NCBI RefSeq assembly: GCF_001507555.1
Contig: NZ_LQBO01000002.1
Span: 1 to 64,000 of the forward strand
Reading direction: 5' to 3'
Origin: Thiomicrospira sp. XS5
GTDB taxonomy: Bacteria > Pseudomonadota > Gammaproteobacteria > Thiomicrospirales > Thiomicrospiraceae
Length of the DNA stretch: 64,000 nt
Program-made: the position numbers and the translations under genes
Part shown: positions 53,135 to 62,252 of the stretch, one piece after another
Position numbering within the stretch: the stretch's first letter is position 1
Layout of the letters: each line of letters starts with the position of its first letter
The notes under the pieces: generated by a model
Told to the model about the DNA's origin: nothing
What the model saw: the letters and a program-made list of their open reading frames with translations, nothing else
Databases searched by the model: none

Positions 53135-54094
53135 TCAAGATTCTTCGATGGCAAATGGCACAATCTCGCGAATGTCTTCAGCCTGAAACGCCAACATCAG
53201 CAAGCGATCCACCCCTAAGGCCACCCCGGAACACTCCGGTAAACCGTCAACGGCCAAAGCGGTCAACAAGGCGTCATCCAGCGGAACCTTCGACAGGCCG
53301 TTTTCCGCACGTTGAACCAGGTCGACTTCAAAACGACGGCGATATTCGTCGGCATCGGCCAATTCCTGATACCCATTGGCCAACTCCATGCCGTCGACAA
53401 ACACTTCAAAGCGCAAAGCCAAACGGTCATCTTGCGGATGAAGCTGTGCCAAGGCCGCTTCGCGCGCCGGGTAATGAGACAAGCAGGTGATTTTCCCCCG
53501 CCCCAATTGCGGTTCGATGACCTCGGTCAACACCAATTGTTCCCATAACGGTTTATCGTCGGCGTCCACTCCGACAATTTCCGGCACGCCATGCGCGGTC
53601 AGGCAGGCCTGGCAGGTTTCGGCACGGGCGTTATGAATGGCTTCCAACCCGGCATAGGATGCAAACGCGTCTTCATAGGAAATCATTTCCACCGGGCGGT
53701 CGCCGAGCAGGGATTGCACAACTTTGACGGTTTCGTCCATCATCGCACGTAAATCGAATCCCAAGCGATACCACTCCAAGAGGGTAAACTCGACTTGGTG
53801 TCGCCGACTGACATCGCCATCCCGAAACACCTTACCGAGATAGAAAATATCGCCACTGCCAGCGCATAACAAACGCTTCATCGGATATTCCGGCGAGGTG
53901 TGCAAATAAAAGGTGCGGGGGTCGGCCTGACCGGGCACCTGAACCTGGGTACTGAGCGAGCGTAGATGCAGGTCCGGCGTGGCGGCGGACGAGAGAATCG
54001 GCGTATCCACCTCCATCACCGAGCGGGCATAAAAAAACGCCCGCAGGGTTTTCAAAGCCTGCGAGCGTTTTTTCAAGTGGTCAATCGATGTCAT
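53135..54094 (-). CDS. epmA: EF-P (R)-beta-lysine ligase EpmA
   Basis: A 319-residue class II lysyl-tRNA synthetase-like enzyme that attaches beta-lysine to elongation factor P. It lacks the anticodon-binding domain. Visible are FFYARSVMEVDTPILS, LHTSPEYPMKRLLCAGSGDIFYLGKVFRDGD, HQVEFTLLEWYRLG and GVALGVDRLLML. Its first 22 codons contain a complete intrinsic-terminator structure (54031-54073), which probably serves the upstream efp gene. Confidence 0.94.
   Translation of the reverse strand: MTSIDHLKKRSQALKTLRAFFYARSVMEVDTPILSSAATPDLHLRSLSTQVQVPGQADPRTFYLHTSPEYPMKRLLCAGSGDIFYLGKVFRDGDVSRRHQVEFTLLEWYRLGFDLRAMMDETVKVVQSLLGDRPVEMISYEDAFASYAGLEAIHNARAETCQACLTAHGVPEIVGVDADDKPLWEQLVLTEVIEPQLGRGKITCLSHYPAREAALAQLHPQDDRLALRFEVFVDGMELANGYQELADADEYRRRFEVDLVQRAENGLSKVPLDDALLTALAVDGLPECSGVALGVDRLLMLAFQAEDIREIVPFAIEES
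54031..54073 (-). terminator. Intrinsic terminator embedded in epmA, downstream of efp
   Basis: On the minus strand, AAAAAACGCTCGCAGG and CCTGCGGGCG pair over ten positions (one U-G) around a 10-nt loop, followed by seven T. This lies 50-90 bp past the efp stop but within epmA codons 8-22, so transcription of efp may largely end there while some reads on into epmA. Confidence 0.7.
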
Positions 54095-54121
54095 GCGTCG
54101 CCTCGATTGAAACCCATCAAC

Positions 54122-54688
54122 TTACTTGGCGCGGGAAACGTATTCCCCGGTCTGGGTGTTGCACACCACCTGTTCGCCGATCTGAATGAACAACGGGACT
54201 TGCACCACGGCGCCCGTGGACAAAGTGGCTGGCTTGCCGCCGGTTCCGGCCGTGTCGCCTTTCAAGCCCGGATCGGTTTCCGTGACTTCCAAGGTCACTT
54301 GTTTCGGCGGCAATACAGAAATCGGATCACCGTTCCATAAGGTCACGGTGCAGACATCTTGCTCGATCAGCCACTTGCTGACATCGGCCACGGCCGCTTC
54401 ACCGGCTTGATACTGCTCGAACGAATCCGGGTCCATAAAGTGCCAGAATTCACCGTCGTTGTACAAATATTGCAATTCGGTGTCCATGACATCAGCCGCT
54501 TCGACTTTTTCACCGGATTTGAAAGTTTTTTCCAACACGCGTCCGGTAATCAGGTTACGGAATTTCACACGGTTAAACGCCTGACCTTTCCCCGGTTGAA
54601 CAATTTGGTTGTCCACAATGGTACACGGTTGACCGTCCATCAAAAACTTCAAACCGTTTTTAAATTCGTTCGTACTGACTGTTGCCAT
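54122..54688 (-). CDS. efp: Elongation factor P
   Basis: A 188-residue EF-P with three beta domains, relieving ribosome stalling at proline runs. The N-terminal domain has [25 protein letters not shown], in which the Lys of PGKGQ is the beta-lysylation site. [25 protein letters not shown] closes the protein. It is flanked by epmA downstream and divergent epmB, so substrate and both modifying enzymes are clustered. Confidence 0.97.
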   Translation of the reverse strand: MATVSTNEFKNGLKFLMDGQPCTIVDNQIVQPGKGQAFNRVKFRNLITGRVLEKTFKSGEKVEAADVMDTELQYLYNDGEFWHFMDPDSFEQYQAGEAAVADVSKWLIEQDVCTVTLWNGDPISVLPPKQVTLEVTETDPGLKGDTAGTGGKPATLSTGAVVQVPLFIQIGEQVVCNTQTGEYVSRAK

Positions 54689-54862
54689 GATTTTTTCACC
54701 CTTAGATTCACGCCGAGAAAACAGGAGTCGGCGCGCATTGAACTCTTTTCATGTAAAATAAGCCGCATATTTTAACGCAACTCCACCCGTGAAGGTAGTT
54801 TCTTCTCACAAAACCGGGAAACCGGGTCCGATTCGTTCATGGGCAGAACAACACGGAACCAC

Positions 54863-55810
54863 ATGATTCAATCCACCGAACAACTGTGCGACTTAATCGA
54901 ACTCGCGCCGGAAACTCTGGCGCTGGACGTCAACAGCCCCTTCCCGCTCAAAGTGCCCAAACACTTTGCGCAGCAAATTGAAAAAGGCCAGCCAAACGAC
55001 CCCTTGTTACGACAAATTCTGCCAGACCTGGCGGAACGGCAAGCCGTGCCCGGTTTCGTCGCCGACCCGGTGGGCGATTTGCAGTCCAACCCGCAACCGG
55101 GGTTGATTCACAAATACCACGGTCGCGCCTTGTTGATTGCCAGCCCGCGTTGCGACATCCACTGCCGTTACTGTTTTCGCCGCCACTTTCCTTACGAGCA
55201 GGCCAAAAAACAACACTGGCAAGCCGCCATCGACACCTTGAAAAACACAGCCGACATCGAAGAAGTGATTCTCAGCGGCGGTGACCCCATGACCTTGTCG
55301 GAAAACGCCCTGATGGATTTAATCGGCGAACTGGAAGCCATTCCGCATTTAACAACGTTACGCATTCACAGCCGCACGCCGGTGGTGGCACCGGAGCGCG
55401 CCAATCGCCCGCAACTGCTGGCAAAACTGTCGCAAAGCCGTTTGCAAACGGTGCTTGTCGTGCACTGCAACCACCCCAACGAGTTGAGCGAGCAAACCGC
55501 CGCCTGTTTGCAGGCGTACCGTAACGCCGGGGTGACATTACTCAACCAGTCGGTGCTCTTGAAAGGCGTCAACGATTCGGCTGACACCTTGGCGGCCTTG
55601 AGCAAAAAACTCTTCCGCCAGGGGGTTTTACCGTATTATTGTCACCTATTGGATAAGGTCGCGGGCGCGGGCGACTTTGACATCGAAAACGACCAGGCCT
55701 GGTCGATTTTCGAACAATTACGCCGCCGCCTGCCGGGCTATTTGGTGCCGCGATTTGTCGAGGAAATTGCCGGCGAACCCTATAAGACATTGCTCACAAA
55801 ACGCTTTTAA
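54863..55810 (+). CDS. epmB: EF-P beta-lysylation protein EpmB (lysine 2,3-aminomutase-like)
   Basis: A 315-residue radical SAM enzyme converting lysine to (R)-beta-lysine. The cluster motif is CDIHCRYCFRRHFPY; VILSGGDPMTLSENAL and IHSRTPVV follow. The ATG at 54863 is favoured; another at 54839 is possible. A CCAGGCCTGG copy is at 55693. It diverges from efp. Confidence 0.94.
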   Translation: MIQSTEQLCDLIELAPETLALDVNSPFPLKVPKHFAQQIEKGQPNDPLLRQILPDLAERQAVPGFVADPVGDLQSNPQPGLIHKYHGRALLIASPRCDIHCRYCFRRHFPYEQAKKQHWQAAIDTLKNTADIEEVILSGGDPMTLSENALMDLIGELEAIPHLTTLRIHSRTPVVAPERANRPQLLAKLSQSRLQTVLVVHCNHPNELSEQTAACLQAYRNAGVTLLNQSVLLKGVNDSADTLAALSKKLFRQGVLPYYCHLLDKVAGAGDFDIENDQAWSIFEQLRRRLPGYLVPRFVEEIAGEPYKTLLTKRF

Positions 55811-55832
55811 CCGAAACGGATTGACCGAATTT

Positions 55833-57362
55833 ATGAAACCGATGACAAGTGCTTTTTCATCCCTAGACCGTCCGGCACGCGCGGCTTTCTGGCTGGTGCT
55901 GCTGGTCAGCGTATGGCATTTATTGCTGGCCGGCCAATTGAACTTGAGTGTCGATGAAGCCCATTACGCGCTGTACGGCCTGAAACCGGACTGGAGTTAC
56001 TTCGACCATCCGCCAATGGTGGGCTGGCTCAATGCTTTGATGGTGCCCTTTACCCATTCCGACTTCGGGCTGCGAATCTTACCGGCCACCTTATTCGCGC
56101 TCGCCAACTGGGTGCTTTACAAACTGGCGAAACGCCTGTTCCCGAGCTTTAGCTGGATCGGTTTCTGGACGCTGGCGCTCGTCAACAGCGCCATTATGTT
56201 CCAGCTATTGAGCATTTCGATGTTACCGGATACGCCGCTGATGCTGGCGGGGCTGATGTTGCTTTGGCACCTGCTCAATCTGCGGGAAGCGCCGCTGAAC
56301 TCCCGTGACTCGTTGAAAAACTGGTTATGGATCGGTTTCTGGCTCGGCGTGGCCGCTTTGTCCAAATACACCGCGATTACTCTGGTGCTGTCCTTGCTGC
56401 TGGTCATGTTGGTGGAAAAGCGTTTTTACTGGCTGAAAGACAAAGGCCTCTGGCTTGCCGTGGCACTAACCGCACTGATGATTACGCCGGTTTTGTATTG
56501 GAACGCCACCCATGATTGGATTTCATTTCTGTACCAATTGAATCACGGCCAACATCACGACCAATGGGATTGGCTCAGAGCCGTCAACACCCAGTTGGCG
56601 CAATTGGGCGTTTATTCGTTGGCCCTATTCGTGATTGGGCTTTGGTTGATGGTGTCATCCTGGTTCCAGCCGCACCGTGAAAATGCTCGTCTGCTGGCCG
56701 CCTTCGCGCTGCCGATTATCTTGCTTTTTGCCCTGAACTCCGGTTACGAAATGAGCCTGCCGCACTGGACACAACTGGCTTGGCTGTTCATCAGCCCGGC
56801 CGTGGTGTATTGGCTGTGGCGACGCTGGCAATACAAAACCGCTCGCGTGTTTGTTTACGTCAGTTCCGCCATTACGCTGGCCGGCAGCCTCGCCCTCAAC
56901 AGCCAGTTGGCCGTGCCATGGATGCCGTTCCCGGCCAATGAAAATCCGGTGCGGGAACTGCACGGCTGGCCACAGGCCGTTGCCATGGCGAAAAGCTTTC
57001 AAAACGACCAACAGCAGCCGCCACTGTTCGCGGCCAACTGGTCACAAGGCAGCCGCATCGCCTGGTATGCCTATCCGCAACCGGTGTACGTGACCGATAA
57101 CCGTTTCGACCAATTCGATCTTTGGTATGGCAATCCGCCGGCCGGTTCCGAGGGTTTATTACTGGTGCCGTCTTATGAAGACCGTCCGCCCGAAACCGCC
57201 AGGCCTGGGCATTTTCAACACTGCCAACCCTTGGCGGTCATGCCCGCATTGCATGGCGACATCACCATCGTGACCTATCACCTGTACCTCTGCCAAGGTT
57301 TCCAACCGGTGCAATATTCCGGCTGGGCGGCGCAATTGCCACTGGTACAGGCCGCGGAATGA
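55833..57362 (+). CDS. PMT/ArnT-family membrane glycosyltransferase
   Basis: A 509-residue glycosyltransferase family 39-like protein with about 10-12 helices. The first periplasmic loop has LNLSVDEAHYALYGLKPDWSYFDHPPMVGWLNALM, with the Asp-Glu of the active site and YFDHPP as in ArnT-type enzymes. A C-terminal periplasmic domain holds Trp/Pro-rich loops. The ATG at 55833 is 22 bp after epmB. It likely transfers a lipid-linked sugar to a cell-surface acceptor. Confidence 0.85.
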   Translation: MKPMTSAFSSLDRPARAAFWLVLLVSVWHLLLAGQLNLSVDEAHYALYGLKPDWSYFDHPPMVGWLNALMVPFTHSDFGLRILPATLFALANWVLYKLAKRLFPSFSWIGFWTLALVNSAIMFQLLSISMLPDTPLMLAGLMLLWHLLNLREAPLNSRDSLKNWLWIGFWLGVAALSKYTAITLVLSLLLVMLVEKRFYWLKDKGLWLAVALTALMITPVLYWNATHDWISFLYQLNHGQHHDQWDWLRAVNTQLAQLGVYSLALFVIGLWLMVSSWFQPHRENARLLAAFALPIILLFALNSGYEMSLPHWTQLAWLFISPAVVYWLWRRWQYKTARVFVYVSSAITLAGSLALNSQLAVPWMPFPANENPVRELHGWPQAVAMAKSFQNDQQQPPLFAANWSQGSRIAWYAYPQPVYVTDNRFDQFDLWYGNPPAGSEGLLLVPSYEDRPPETARPGHFQHCQPLAVMPALHGDITIVTYHLYLCQGFQPVQYSGWAAQLPLVQAAE

Positions 57363-57478
57363 CGATGACTGCACGCCTCATAACCGCCGTTGGTCAACCC
57401 GACTCGCAGTTTCGTTTGGGTTTTGCGATAATACCCCGCAATTTCTTCCCAAAACTCACATGACGTAAGGAACTCGGT

Positions 57479-58387
57479 TTGGGCAACCTCATAAAACTCG
57501 GTCTCTCCATCGCGATTATCGGCTTTATTTTGTATAAGTTCGATGTCCGCGCGGTTTGGGACACCATTCTCAACGCCAATGGCGCCTTTTTACTGGCCGC
57601 CTTAGCGGTCCAGATGCTCAGCCAAACCGTGGCCGCCTACCGCTGGTCGTTGATTATGGGCATCTTGAAGTTCAAACACAGCTTCGGGTTTTACTTCCGC
57701 AGTTATTTCAAAGGCAGCCTGTTTAACCAAGTGTTGCCGACCAGCATCGGCGGCGATGCCTATCGGATTGCCGAAGTCACCGCGCATGGTGGTTTGGTCA
57801 AGGAAGCGTTTTATGGCGTGTTCATCGACCGCGTTGTCGGCTTGGTCGGTTTGCTGTTGCTGAACCTGTTCGCCAATATGATTGAATCCAACCTCATGCC
57901 TTACGAAGTCTTTATGACCATCAACGTCATTTTGGTCGCCTCCTTGTTCGGTCTCTTCGTACTGATGGCGATTCATAAATTCGACATTTTCAAACGCTAC
58001 CGCTTGACCCGCCTGTTCTACGAGTTATCCGAGCGCTTCCGTTTCATCTACAAGACTCCGAAACGCATCAGCCAGCAGCTGGGCTTGTCGATTGTGATTC
58101 ACCTTTTGTCGATGGTCGCGATTTTCGGCATTGGCCACAGTGTGGGCATCAACGAACCGCTGGTGGCTTACTTAGTGATTATTCCGCCTGCGATTTTGCT
58201 GACCTTATTGCCGATTTCCTTCGCGGGCTGGGGCGTGCGCGAAGGCGCGCTGGTGGCGTTATTCATGATGATTGGGATTGATGAAAACCTGGTGTTGGCG
58301 ATGTCATTGCTTTATGGCCTGATTCTGATTCTCAGCGCGCTGCCGGGGCTGTATTTCTACCTGACCAGCCAACACAAATACCTTTAA
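57479..58387 (+). CDS. LPG_synthase_TM / flippase-like membrane protein, TTG start
   Basis: A 302-residue membrane protein of the UPF0104/AglD-type family with about eight helices. FKGSLFNQVLPTSIGGDAYRIAEV and GVFIDRVVGLVGLLLLN are the family signatures, and FAGWGVREGALVALFMMIG is the second half motif. An upstream in-frame stop at 57461 leaves TTG at 57479 as the only plausible start, supported by AAGGAACTCGG. Relatives are implicated in lipid or glycolipid transfer. It ends one base before a repeat element. Confidence 0.83.
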   Translation: MGNLIKLGLSIAIIGFILYKFDVRAVWDTILNANGAFLLAALAVQMLSQTVAAYRWSLIMGILKFKHSFGFYFRSYFKGSLFNQVLPTSIGGDAYRIAEVTAHGGLVKEAFYGVFIDRVVGLVGLLLLNLFANMIESNLMPYEVFMTINVILVASLFGLFVLMAIHKFDIFKRYRLTRLFYELSERFRFIYKTPKRISQQLGLSIVIHLLSMVAIFGIGHSVGINEPLVAYLVIIPPAILLTLLPISFAGWGVREGALVALFMMIGIDENLVLAMSLLYGLILILSALPGLYFYLTSQHKYL

Positions 58388-58556
58388 TGAAAGTCTTTTG
58401 TATAAGCTGGATACACGGATAAAAATGGCGAAAATTTCCTTGATATTTGTTAAAACACTTGCCAATAGCAAGCTATTGGCCGCATCTTTCGCCTCTATCA
58501 AGAAAATTTTTTCACATTTTTCTCTCGCGCCCAACTCATACAAAAGACTCAAGCAA
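58388..58556. repeat. Second copy of the inverted-repeat element
   Basis: The core matches the element at 165-331 (AAAAATGGCGAAAAT, TGATATTTGTT, GCCAATAGCAAGCTATTGGC, CGCCTCTATCA). The outer arms are different in sequence, AGTCTTTTGTATAAG and CTCATACAAAAGACT, but pair with each other. So the ends have diverged together while keeping complementarity. It starts right after the preceding stop codon. Confidence 0.72.
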
Positions 58557-58593
58557 TTTCCCGAAACAAGATAAAAAGACTTACAATAACGCC

Positions 58594-59808
58594 ATGAATG
58601 TAGATTTAATGCGAAAAATCGATCACCACCTAGGGATTCCGCTGACCTTCGTCAGCACCTATGTGTTGAAACCCCTTTATTGGTTAAAAGGCAAAAAGCC
58701 CACTACGCCGAAAAACATCCTCTTTGTGGAGCTTTCGGAAATGGGTAGCACCATCATTGCCGACCCAGCGATGAAGCGCGCCCAAAAAGTGTTTGACGCC
58801 AATCTGTTTTTCGTGATTTTCAGTAAAAACAAACCCAGCCTGGATCTGTTGAAGACCATCCCGCAGGAAAACATCTTCACCCTCTGCGAAGACAACTTGT
58901 TCACGCTGATGCGCGATGCGGTACGTTACCTGTTCTGGTGCCGCAAAAACCGCATCGACACCGCCATTGACCTGGAACTTTTCTCGCGGGTATCGGCGTT
59001 GCTGACCGGTTTCAGCGGCGCCAATAACCGCATTGGTTACCATAATTTCCACGGCGAAGGGCTCTATCGTGGTGAAATGCTGACCCATAAAGTCAGCTAC
59101 AACCCGCACATCCACATCGCCAAAAACTTCATGGCGCTCATTCATGCATTGGAAGCGCCGAAACCGGAAGTGCCTTATGCCAAGGTGCTGATCAGCGACG
59201 ACCACATTCGCTTGGATCAAGTCACCTTCAGCGATGATGAAAAGGAATTTGTGCACCAAAAGGTCGCCGACTGTTATGCCAGTTACGACCGCGACGCACA
59301 CGAACTGGTGCTCATCAACCCGAATGCCAGCGACTTATTGCCGCAGCGCCGTTGGCCGAAAGCCAACTTCATCGCATTGATGCAACAAGTATTAACTCAA
59401 TATCCAAATGCGCTGGTGTTGATTACCGGCGCGCCCAACGAACGCGAAGAAGCGCAACAGCTTCTGGAACAAGTCGACCACGAACGTTGCATCAACTTCG
59501 CGGGGCAGTTGAAACTGCTGCAAATGCCGATTTTGTATAGCATCGCCCGCCTGATGGTCACCAATGACTCCGGGCCTGGGCATTTTTCGGCCATTACCCC
59601 ACTCAAAACCTTTGTTCTGTTCGGCCCGGAAACGCCGAAGCTGTACGGTTCCTTGGGCAACAGCACGCCGATTTTCGCCGGACTGGCCTGCTCACCGTGC
59701 GTGAGCGCAGCCAATCACCGGAAAACGCCCTGCACCGAACCGGTCTGCATGGACGCCATCACGGTCGACACCGTCTTCAAACAGGTTCAAATCGAACTGA
59801 ATTATTAA
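58594..59808 (+). CDS. Glycosyltransferase family 9 (heptosyltransferase-like)
   Basis: A 404-residue GT9 protein. NILFVELSEMGSTIIADPAMK begins the N-terminal Rossmann domain. LVLINPNASDLLPQRRWPKANFIALM and LMVTNDSGPGHFSAI with FGPETPKLYG form the nucleotide-sugar site. It carries extra Cys near the end (GLACSPCVSAANHR, CTEPVCMDAI). The ATG at 58594 is used because the upstream frame lies in the repeat element. Likely a lipopolysaccharide or surface-glycan transferase. Confidence 0.87.
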   Translation: MNVDLMRKIDHHLGIPLTFVSTYVLKPLYWLKGKKPTTPKNILFVELSEMGSTIIADPAMKRAQKVFDANLFFVIFSKNKPSLDLLKTIPQENIFTLCEDNLFTLMRDAVRYLFWCRKNRIDTAIDLELFSRVSALLTGFSGANNRIGYHNFHGEGLYRGEMLTHKVSYNPHIHIAKNFMALIHALEAPKPEVPYAKVLISDDHIRLDQVTFSDDEKEFVHQKVADCYASYDRDAHELVLINPNASDLLPQRRWPKANFIALMQQVLTQYPNALVLITGAPNEREEAQQLLEQVDHERCINFAGQLKLLQMPILYSIARLMVTNDSGPGHFSAITPLKTFVLFGPETPKLYGSLGNSTPIFAGLACSPCVSAANHRKTPCTEPVCMDAITVDTVFKQVQIELNY

Positions 59809-59842
59809 GCGGAACCCTGAGTTAAAGATCAGGTCAAAAGAT

Positions 59843-59870
59843 AAAATAACCACCGGCCGGGCGGTGATAA
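59843..59870 (-). terminator. Possible lptG terminator
   Basis: CACCG (59851-59855) and CGGTG (59862-59866) form a short stem with TTATTTTAT following on the minus strand, just past the lptG stop. The stem is short. Confidence 0.45.
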
Positions 59871-59877
59871 ACAAAGC

Positions 59878-60993
59878 TTAATGCAAACGCCGTAATAAGA
59901 AAAGCGCACTCAACACCAGTACAATGGACGGTAGAAACGCCCCGACAATCGCCGGGAGCTGATAGACGACACTGAGGTTGCCGAAAATCTGATTCAACAG
60001 ATGGAAACTCATGCCGATCATAATGCCGACAAACACCCGTTGCCCGATGCTCACCTGACGTTGCGAGCCGAAAATCAACGGGAACACCAACGCAATCATC
60101 CCCAAAATCACAAACGGCATCGCCACCTTACGCCAAAACGCCAGCTTATAAGGTTCGGCATCCAAAGCATTGGCTTCCAAAAAGCCAATGTATTGGTACA
60201 AATCCCAAATGCCCATATAACGTGTTTCAACGTGCAACGTTTGCAATAACTCGGGCGTGACGGGAAGCGATACCGGCTGAGAAACCTCTTGGAACGCGGT
60301 AAAATCCAAACGCTTCCAATCGGGCTTATCCGGCAATCGAGAAGGACTCATTGTCCAATCCAAACGCTGTCCGTCCACATCCAGTAAATGCCACTCCCCG
60401 TCTTTAAAACGGGCGGTTTTAGCAAACATTGTCTGCTTCAACTCACCGTCTTGCATATCGTAAATACGCACATCATAAAACTGGGTATCGGAGATCACCT
60501 GGCCCACATGGATATAACGCTCCCCTTCCCGCATCCAAAAATCATCGGACGTACCGATGGAAAAACTTTTATGCAAAGCTTCGCCGCGCATTTTTTTGGC
60601 ATAACTCTCACTGGCCGGCGCCACCCATTCTCCGATTACCGCGGCACAAATCCAAAGGATAAACGCCGACTTCATCACGCCCCAGAAAATACGCCCGATG
60701 GACCAACCGGTCACGCGCAGAATCGTCAGCTCAGCATGGTTCGCCAGGCCGCCCAACCCAATCAAGGTGCCAATCAATAAGGCCACCGGAAAAATTTCAT
60801 AACCGTACACCGGCAACTTCAAAACCGTATAAATCACGCCTTTTTCAAAGGTGTACTCATCGGTCAGCTTACCGACTTGAATCATAAATTCGGAAAAGCC
60901 CAAAATCACCAGCAACACCATCAGCACCAACAAGGTATGCCCCACGAGGACGCGCCCCAGATAACGTTCGATTAAATTCATTTTGATATTCAT
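59878..60993 (-). CDS. lptG: LPS export permease LptG
   Basis: A 371-residue permease of the YjgP/YjgQ family, part of the LptB2FG transporter that extracts lipopolysaccharide from the inner membrane. It has N-terminal helices (LIERYLGRVLVGHTLLVLMVLL), GTLIGLGGLANHAELTILRVTGWS (coupling region), a periplasmic jellyroll (~residues 130-260) and C-terminal helices with GQRVFVGIMIGMSFHLLNQIFG. The ATG at 60993 overlaps the lptF stop by 4 bp. Confidence 0.93.
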   Translation of the reverse strand: MNIKMNLIERYLGRVLVGHTLLVLMVLLVILGFSEFMIQVGKLTDEYTFEKGVIYTVLKLPVYGYEIFPVALLIGTLIGLGGLANHAELTILRVTGWSIGRIFWGVMKSAFILWICAAVIGEWVAPASESYAKKMRGEALHKSFSIGTSDDFWMREGERYIHVGQVISDTQFYDVRIYDMQDGELKQTMFAKTARFKDGEWHLLDVDGQRLDWTMSPSRLPDKPDWKRLDFTAFQEVSQPVSLPVTPELLQTLHVETRYMGIWDLYQYIGFLEANALDAEPYKLAFWRKVAMPFVILGMIALVFPLIFGSQRQVSIGQRVFVGIMIGMSFHLLNQIFGNLSVVYQLPAIVGAFLPSIVLVLSALFLLRRLH

Positions 60994-62144
60994 GATTTGG
61001 ACTCCGCGGCTTTTTTGAACCAGCGCCCCATATCCGGCCACTCAAACCAACTCGGTTTCAATGAGCCCTGATAAAGTGCGTAAGCCAAAAACAATACCGG
61101 AACCGGCCAAACACCAATGGCCGTCGGCAAAGATTCATTGGCGATGGCCTCACGGAAGGTTACCAACAACTGGTTATACACCACATACAGCACCAGCGCG
61201 AAAAACACCTTGGCAAAACGACCTTCCCGCGGGCCGGAGCGGCTCATCTTAAGCCCGAGCAGTCCCAACACCACAATGCTGAATGGCGTCACCATTCGCC
61301 ACTGGAATAAGGCCTGATAATCCAAGTTGTCCGATTGCCACAACTGCATACTGGCGATTTCAAATTTTTTCTGGCTCGGCGGCGTCACCTGAATCTCTGG
61401 TAAAAAGCCTTCAAAACGCCGAAAATCTCTTGCCGTGAAAGCTTCGCCTTTCTCCAGGCCTTCATAACTGTGACCGTTCAACAACACCAATGCCAGCCTG
61501 CCGTCAATCCATTCGAACCGGCCTTGCGGTGCCGTCATCAACACGTCCTGCTCTTCGGTTTTCAATCGCAGCCAGACCGATGACAAATCACCGTTATCGT
61601 CAATGGTGCGAGTGTAAAACACCCCTTCGCCGTTCGGCAGCGGATTGAATTTCCCCGGCACCAAAGCCGCCAGCGGAGACGTCACCTGCGCTTCCGCCAC
61701 CAAATGCCGCTCCTGCTGATAACTCCAAGGCGTCACCCACAAGGTAATCCAAGCGGTGACCAAAGCCAGCGGTAACAAAAACCAAAACACCCGTTTCTGA
61801 AAATAACGCATCGGCACGCCACAGCTTTGCAACACCACCATTTCCTGGTCTTGGTACAAGCGCCCGACGGCCAACATCACACTCAGTAAGGCCACCAATG
61901 GCAAAATGACTTCCAAAGCCGGCGGAATTTTGTACAGCAGCACCTTGAAGATAATGGTGGAGGGAATGGTGCCTTCGACGGCCACCGCGAGCAGTTTGGT
62001 GGCTTCGGTACCGAACGTAATCAGCAACAACACCGAGAGAACGGCGAAAAAGGTCGCAAACAATTCTTTGTAGAGATATTTATCAAGAATTCGCAAAAAC
62101 AGCCACCAAAGCGTTAGAATAATGAGATATTTCAAAGCGGCCAA
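60990..62144 (-). CDS. lptF: LPS export permease LptF
   Basis: A 384-residue partner of LptG in the LPS transporter. DKYLYKELFATFFAVLSVLLLITFG starts the family homology; LPLVALLSVMLAVGRLYQDQEMVVLQSCGVP is the coupling region and a periplasmic domain follows. The family usually starts near LRILDKYLYKEL, so a TTG at 62096 may be the true start and the first 16 residues from the ATG at 62144 may be untranslated. It is divergent from pepA. Confidence 0.92.
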   Translation of the reverse strand: MAALKYLIILTLWWLFLRILDKYLYKELFATFFAVLSVLLLITFGTEATKLLAVAVEGTIPSTIIFKVLLYKIPPALEVILPLVALLSVMLAVGRLYQDQEMVVLQSCGVPMRYFQKRVFWFLLPLALVTAWITLWVTPWSYQQERHLVAEAQVTSPLAALVPGKFNPLPNGEGVFYTRTIDDNGDLSSVWLRLKTEEQDVLMTAPQGRFEWIDGRLALVLLNGHSYEGLEKGEAFTARDFRRFEGFLPEIQVTPPSQKKFEIASMQLWQSDNLDYQALFQWRMVTPFSIVVLGLLGLKMSRSGPREGRFAKVFFALVLYVVYNQLLVTFREAIANESLPTAIGVWPVPVLFLAYALYQGSLKPSWFEWPDMGRWFKKAAESKS

Positions 62145-62252
62145 GCCGCCATCAAACCAATTGAAAACGCGCGCATCTGGTCAGCCGGTTCACGGCCCGC
62201 CAGGCGAAGGATTCATTTGTTTTCACGATTATACAAGAAGGAATTCCGCGAC

